Positions 59,481 through 64,000 of a stretch of 64,000 nucleotides of DNA are shown piece by piece; position 1 is the stretch's first letter, and each line of letters opens with the position of its first letter. Under the pieces are notes generated by a model. That model was not told where the DNA came from. It saw nothing but the letters and a program-made list of their open reading frames with translations, and searched no databases. Source of the DNA: Phocoena phocoena (Eukaryota; Chordata; Mammalia; Artiodactyla; Phocoenidae); NCBI RefSeq assembly GCF_963924675.1, contig NC_089223.1, positions 6,274,881 to 6,338,880 on the forward strand, read 5' to 3'. The translations under genes were made by a program, and so were the position numbers.

Positions 59481-61004
59481 AAACAAAGATGATATGTTTT
59501 TGACCTACATAAATTCTAATGCCCAAAGACTAATCAGTTATTGATAACTTTACCAAAAATAAATTACATAGGGTGTTGGTAAGGGCTAGTAGAAGTACAG
59601 CCTAAAAGAAAACTAAAATTCTTGTAATTTGATATGTACTAAAGGAGCTTCTGGGTCATCCCAACAGTGGGCATAACCCATCCACCTGTTATTGCTGGTG
59701 GTCCTCTCATTAACCTGGATAAGCTACTGCACTTTGCCAAAAAAACAAAGAGTAGGTTACGTCTGAAGAGAATCTGATTCACAGAGGCCATTTACGATGG
59801 TCTCACTTTCTAAACGGGTACTGCATTAGACGAAGACTATTTTTTTCACCTATGTGTCATTTCCTAAAGATATTAAAAGTTCCTCAAGGGTGTTTTATAA
59901 CCCTAGCATAGTATATTATAAACAGTAGATATTCAATTAAAGTTTTGTTTTCAAAGTCATTCTTATTCAATAATCAGTTATGAACTTCGCCATTTTGGGG
60001 CCACGATTTTTTTTTATCTTTCTAAAACCTTTTCGGTTTGGTATTACAAAGAAATTTCATGAATGGGTCAAGGGAAGCAATTTCCCCTTTTACTTTCAAC
60101 TTGCTTTCCAAACACGGTAGTACAATAAGGTGCACAGTGACCTTCTTCTGCCAGAACAAGTGACTGCTTACCAGTGTTGCTACAGTCTCAAGAGGGCATA
60201 TTAAAACTCAGATAAATTTCATTATGCTTAAAGGCACGCTCATTTAAATGTCTGTTGTCTGCTGAAAGCAGTACCTGCTTTAAAATTCAGACATCTCTGG
60301 GAAAGAGAATTAGTAGTAAGATTTATATTAAGGTCTTGTTGGGTCCCGGAGGAATGTATGAAAGGAACTAATGGTCTAAATAACCTGTTCATATCTAAAG
60401 GGAACTAAAAACTTTATTTTGAGATTTAAACCATATGACAAAATTTACTTTAGTCAAAAATATTGCAATTTTCATTCTCTCTATTCAATTCAAATTTCAC
60501 AGCTCTCATTATTTACCTAAGTATTATGGTAATTTTTACCATTGATGTCTACTTTCTATTAATTCTATACCTTTTCCAGCTTTAAAGTTGTCAGGACTTC
60601 TGTTGTTGTCTTCCTAATAGACAACTTTTTTACATAGTAGACTGAAAATCCAGAATATGTCAAAAGGAGAAGTATTCTGAATAAAATAATTATGTTAATA
60701 TATTTCTAAGATATCATGATAATAGAACATGACGGACAAAACTTGATGATAAAGTACGTGGTAATATCTTTCATGCAACATCAGCAGAGTGATGATGTTT
60801 TCAACAGCAGCAAGGAAAATTCAGCGATCAACGTCCTTTCACAATATTAATGAGTTGTAAGTTTCAGATTGCTCAGCCAAATGCTACGGATTAGGTTCGT
60901 TAAGCCAATATCTAATATTAATAGCTCTTTTTTTCCAGAATATATCAAAACATGTATTCCTGGTAAAATATGTCACAATAGAAAAGAAACATTCAGTATC
61001 TTAT
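59481..61004. other. Unannotated sequence
   Basis: AT-rich single-copy DNA; nothing recognised. Confidence 0.4.
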
Positions 61005-61450
61005 TTTTGAGAATGACGCGGAACAGAGTACGTCGTTAAATGATGGAAGGGTAAATTCCAGTTTTACATCTAATCCTTTGTACTATTTCCATAACTTTGG
61101 GGGAAATTTCCCCTTTGCTGTGATCAAACCAAAATCTTTAGGCTACAAATAAAACAAACAAAATAAACATACAAATGACAAGAAGTTAGTCAGAAGAACT
61201 GATGGCAGTGGAACTCCTGAAGGGTGGTTTTGAGGAAACGGTTGTGAAGTGAACCCAATGTAAAGGACTTGAAAGCACGCTCGTCCCTAGCGGTAATTTC
61301 TGAAATTCACAGCCGTTTCTTTGCTCCTTGGTCACCAGGCTGCTCCAGGGGCTTCGCACTTCAGTGAGGACAGAGCCAGGGCCGACTTCTCAGGGTCAAG
61401 TCCCTACAGCGACCGCAGCAGCTGTGAACTTGGGGATAGGATATGTGTAT
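61005..61450. other. CpG-retaining non-repeat block
   Basis: Contains gacgcgg, gtacgtcg, cacgctcgtccctagcgg, agccg, ttcgca, gccga and gcgaccgc. About 8 CpGs lie within 61270-61430 alone, while flanks have few. No mobile element is recognised. A plus frame (61321-61575) starts inside it but has no known motif. It may be a constrained noncoding element or an exon. Confidence 0.3.
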
Positions 61451-61844
61451 GTTTCATAGAGAACTTCCTGGACCAAGCAAGACATTTTATTATTTTAAGT
61501 TCTTTTTCTTCTAGTTTATTAGTTTCGTTTTTTACTGATCTCTCACAGGATATAGTTTTTCTTTTCTTTATGTAAGTGTAACCTTTGCTTTCTTTTAATC
61601 CTAGAAACTAGCAATGCCACTATATACGCCGAGCCTGTGTCAAGGGGCTACTGAAGTTCGGCAGCTCACACACCGCAAAACTAAGATATCTGAATTGAGC
61701 TCACTAAACAAATAACAAGTTGTTGACAGAGAAGCCTAGGCTAGATGTTGTGTATCTTTAGTATATTTAATTCTTCCCCTGGGGCTTGACTTAAAAAGAT
61801 ATTATTCTTTCCGACTGCCAAGGCAATGTCAGTAGTAACAGCTA
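61451..61844. other. Unannotated sequence
   Basis: T-rich then mixed single-copy DNA; nothing recognised. Confidence 0.4.
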
Positions 61845-62035
61845 ACCGTTCTTGAGAAAGAAACATGCACATCTGATACTGTTCTAAAAGCTTTTCATGA
61901 AAAAATTTCAAATATCCTTACAATACACTAAGAAGGTACCATTAGCATCCTCATTTCATGGATGAACAAACTCATGGTGCAGGGTGCGAAGTAACCTGCT
62001 CACATCTGCGTCTGACATTCTTACACACGTGAGAA
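61845..62035 (-). mobile_element. MIR SINE fragment, minus strand
   Basis: Antisense MIR blocks: acagctaaccgttcttgag, actgttctaaaagcttttc, ccttacaatacactaagaag, catcctcatttcatggatga, acaaactcatggtgcagg, cgaagtaacctgctcaca. Confidence 0.6.
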
Positions 62036-62153
62036 CCACCACCCTCATACCTCTATGTCAGCGATCATGAGCATTAAAGGTAGCAGCCCAGTAGCCTTGA
62101 GATTCTATTACTGTTTGCTCTAAAGCAGCAGTCTTACATAATGCAAGACTCTT

Positions 62154-62453
62154 AAGAAACAGTTACGAACTCATGGTTACCGGGGGGTTGGGGGGAGGGA
62201 TAGTTAGGGAGCTTGGGATTGACATGTATACACTGCTATATATAAAATACATAACCAACAAGGACCTACTGTACCACACAGGGAACGCTGCTCAGTATTA
62301 TGTAACAACCTAAAGGGGAAAAGAATTTGAAAAAGAATAGATACGTGTATATGTCTAACTGAATCACTTTGCTGTACACCTGAAACTAACACAACATTGA
62401 TAATCAACTATGCTCCAATATAAAATAAAAAGTTAAAAAAAAGAAACAGTTAC
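62154..62453 (+). mobile_element. L1 3' end, 274 bp, with perfect TSD
   Basis: 5'-truncated within the 3' UTR: gaactcatggttaccggggg, ccaacaaggacctactgtac, agaatttgaaaaagaataga, ctttgctgtacacctgaaac, 'atgctccaatataaaataaa' and an A-rich tail. A perfect 13-bp TSD, aagaaacagttac, lies at 62154-62166 and 62441-62453. Confidence 0.95.
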
Positions 62454-62765
62454 ACAAAAAGACATCTATTTACCAAAAGTGGAGGCATGTTTACTGAAAG
62501 GAGGATACAGCAGTGTGAGGAGAGTCCCAGAGATAAAAATCACTTTGTCTCTGTCCTCATAGAGTTTACAGTGTAGTATAAAGACAGAAGTACCCAAAGG
62601 ATTAAAAAGCCAGGGACACAAGAGAGGGTCAAAGGGCTGTGTGGAAGGTCTGTGGGAGAAGAGATTATTTATGGTGAAGAGATCAGGAGAGTCTATATAC
62701 TTATTAACAACAGTATAATTTTGTTAATAAACAAAAACAAAATATGCTTGCTAGTTAAAATTTTT
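62454..62765. other. Unannotated sequence between two L1 ends
   Basis: Single-copy; nothing recognised. Confidence 0.4.
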
Positions 62766-63103
62766 AAAAGAATATAGAGACCCACAGACATAGAAAATAA
62801 ACTGATGGTGACCAAAGGGGAAAAGGGGGAAGGATAAATTAGGAGGTTGGGATTAACAGACATACACTACTATATATAAAATAGATAACCAACAAGGACC
62901 TACTGTATAGCACAGGGAACTATACTCAATATCTTGTAATAACTTATATGGAAAAGAATCTGAAAAAGAATATATATACACACACACACATATATGTGTG
63001 TGTGTGTATATATATAACATATATAACTGAATCAATTTGCTATACACCTGAAACTAATACAACATTGCAAATCAAATGTATTTCAATTAAAAAATATAAA
63101 GTT
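62766..63103 (+). mobile_element. L1 3' end with embedded CA/TG palindrome
   Basis: gacccacagacatagaaaat, ggtgaccaaaggggaaaagg, 'aaaatagataaccaacaagg', cctactgtatagcacaggga, actatactcaatatcttgta, 'caatttgctatacacctgaaac' then an A-rich end. A weak TSD is aaaagaatatagag on the left and aaaaaatataaag on the right. A 46-bp alternating tract (62971-63016) sits inside. Confidence 0.88.
62971..63016. repeat. 46-bp alternating TA/CA/TG palindrome
   Basis: An alternating purine-pyrimidine tract of the form (TA)n(CA)n(TA)n(TG)n(TA)n that is close to its own reverse complement. It has both Z-DNA and cruciform potential. Likely expanded from the 'agaatatatata' position of the L1 3' UTR. Confidence 0.9.
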
Positions 63104-64000
63104 TTACAGGATTTTTGTTTGTTTGTTTGACTGGTTGTATGCTAACCTTGAAGGGCATAATCTATGAAGGAACTATCGTTTTAAAATTACAATTAGTTTG
63201 GGCTGCAACTTTGGTTGCGCCTGTGGAATGAGTCTCTTCTTTAGTTCTGAAAAACTAACTTGAGAAGGCTCTTTATTACCTAAATATAAAGAGAGTCATC
63301 TCCCATTGTGTCTGGAGAAGGTCATTAACATGAATGCATCTTTGGGAGAAGGTTTCCTTAATTTTGTATTAATTTGACTACTGCTTGTTCAGTGTGTATG
63401 CACGTGATTATTCAGAAGTTATTCCCTAAATAACCTAGGCTGGAGCCCCTGAGACTTCAGCCGAGATCTTTAGAAAGACATTTGTTGAAGGAAAGACGTT
63501 AAAAAGAAAAGTGTCTGGGCTCCAGTGAGCCCAACCTGCACTATAAAACCATGTCCCATGTATGATGCTCCTTGCCAAATGCCATTCTGGGAAACGTACT
63601 GATGTGACTGTCCACAGCACCACTGTGATTCTCACAAGAGGGATAAAGTGTCAGTGAACCAGAGAAGAGTTAGATGCTGCAACCAGAAGTAGGAGTGAAG
63701 AGAAATGCCTGACCCTGGAGGCTGGGTCACTCCTGAGACTCAGGGTCCAGGCTCTGAGTGCAGTTGTGTTTGTAGGACAAGCAGCCATCGTGGGCTTGGG
63801 ATGGGCCAGGACATAGACATAGATGGAAGACGAGTGTTCTCTGTGGAAACCAACTCTACACCTACATGACGATTAAAATTCAAAGAACACTATACACAAG
63901 TATGTGTATTTAATGCCTATTGTGAATGCTCAAAAATAATGTATAATATATATCATGAACTATATTTACTTTTAGGAAATAAGGAAATGCTCAGTTAGAT
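63104..64000. other. Unannotated sequence at the window end
   Basis: Moderately GC at 63430-63830 compared with the flanks. No recognised mobile element and no credible open frame (the 66-codon minus frame at 63435-63635 has no motif). Confidence 0.4.

Noticed and set aside
59100..59492. 130-codon open frame with Cys residues (CCTWEQTQGNCSLV)
   Set aside because: Word order at DNA level resembles an ancient L1M repeat block; no start context, splice sites or family match.
61321..61575. 84-codon open frame
   Set aside because: No recognisable protein; its second half is AT-rich. Kept only as a CpG-retaining block.

Overview
This window looks like nuclear DNA from a cetacean (dolphin or whale). 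It carries several roughly 200-bp and 300-bp tRNA-derived CHR-type SINEs beginning with the CTTCCCTGGTGG motif, together with a young artiodactyl/cetacean-type L1 family. Older placental repeats (MIR, MLT1 and ERVL LTRs, hAT-Charlie and Tigger DNA transposons, L1M) make up the rest. The background is AT-rich and CpG-poor. There is no bacterial or viral gene organisation. I found no intact host protein-coding gene, no tRNA or rRNA gene and no CRISPR array. The window is best read as intergenic or deep intronic sequence built mainly by retrotransposition.

Layout. 0-8 kb: an old L1 split by a SINE, two old LTRs, a 1.4-kb L1 3' end, further L1 pieces in both orientations, an MLT1 LTR, and a 1.5-kb L1 with an inverted 5' part. 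8-16.9 kb: mostly single-copy sequence with MIRs, two short L1 3' ends and a CpG-retaining block near 10.1-10.4 kb. 16.9-18.9 kb: a young 1.9-kb L1 with a clear target-site duplication (TSD). 19.8-22 kb: a GT microsatellite and a decayed ERVL provirus remnant (integrase and dUTPase-like sequence plus 3' LTR). 23-26 kb: a run of MIRs. 26.1-27.3 kb: a second L1 with an inverted 5' part, itself carrying a Tigger-like element. 28.4-37.7 kb: a possible LTR, two SINEs, a 73-nt hairpin and long unannotated stretches.

37.8-44.9 kb holds the main element, an essentially full-length L1 of about 7 kb. It has a CpG-rich 5' UTR of about 2 kb, ORF1, ORF2 with a visible FADD reverse-transcriptase motif, a 3' UTR and a poly(A) tail. 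Frameshifts and stops break both ORFs, so it should be inactive. It is followed by two SINEs in inverted orientation. 50-55.2 kb: hAT fragments and a long, very old L1 ORF2 interrupted by a younger L1 3' end. 55.7-58.1 kb: two diverged direct copies of an unidentified segment of about 280 bp, with a SINE and a MIR between them. 58.87-58.96 kb: a candidate orphan exon with good splice sites. 61-64 kb: a second CpG-retaining block, a MIR and two L1 3' ends, one containing a 46-bp alternating purine/pyrimidine palindrome.

Nothing here works together as a pathway or operon. The biological content is the record of mobile-element insertions (nine pairs of TSDs could be read directly, of varying quality) plus a few non-repeat signals worth checking. 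I found no convincing undescribed multi-gene system. Family names are assigned from memory of consensus sequences and were not confirmed by a database search.
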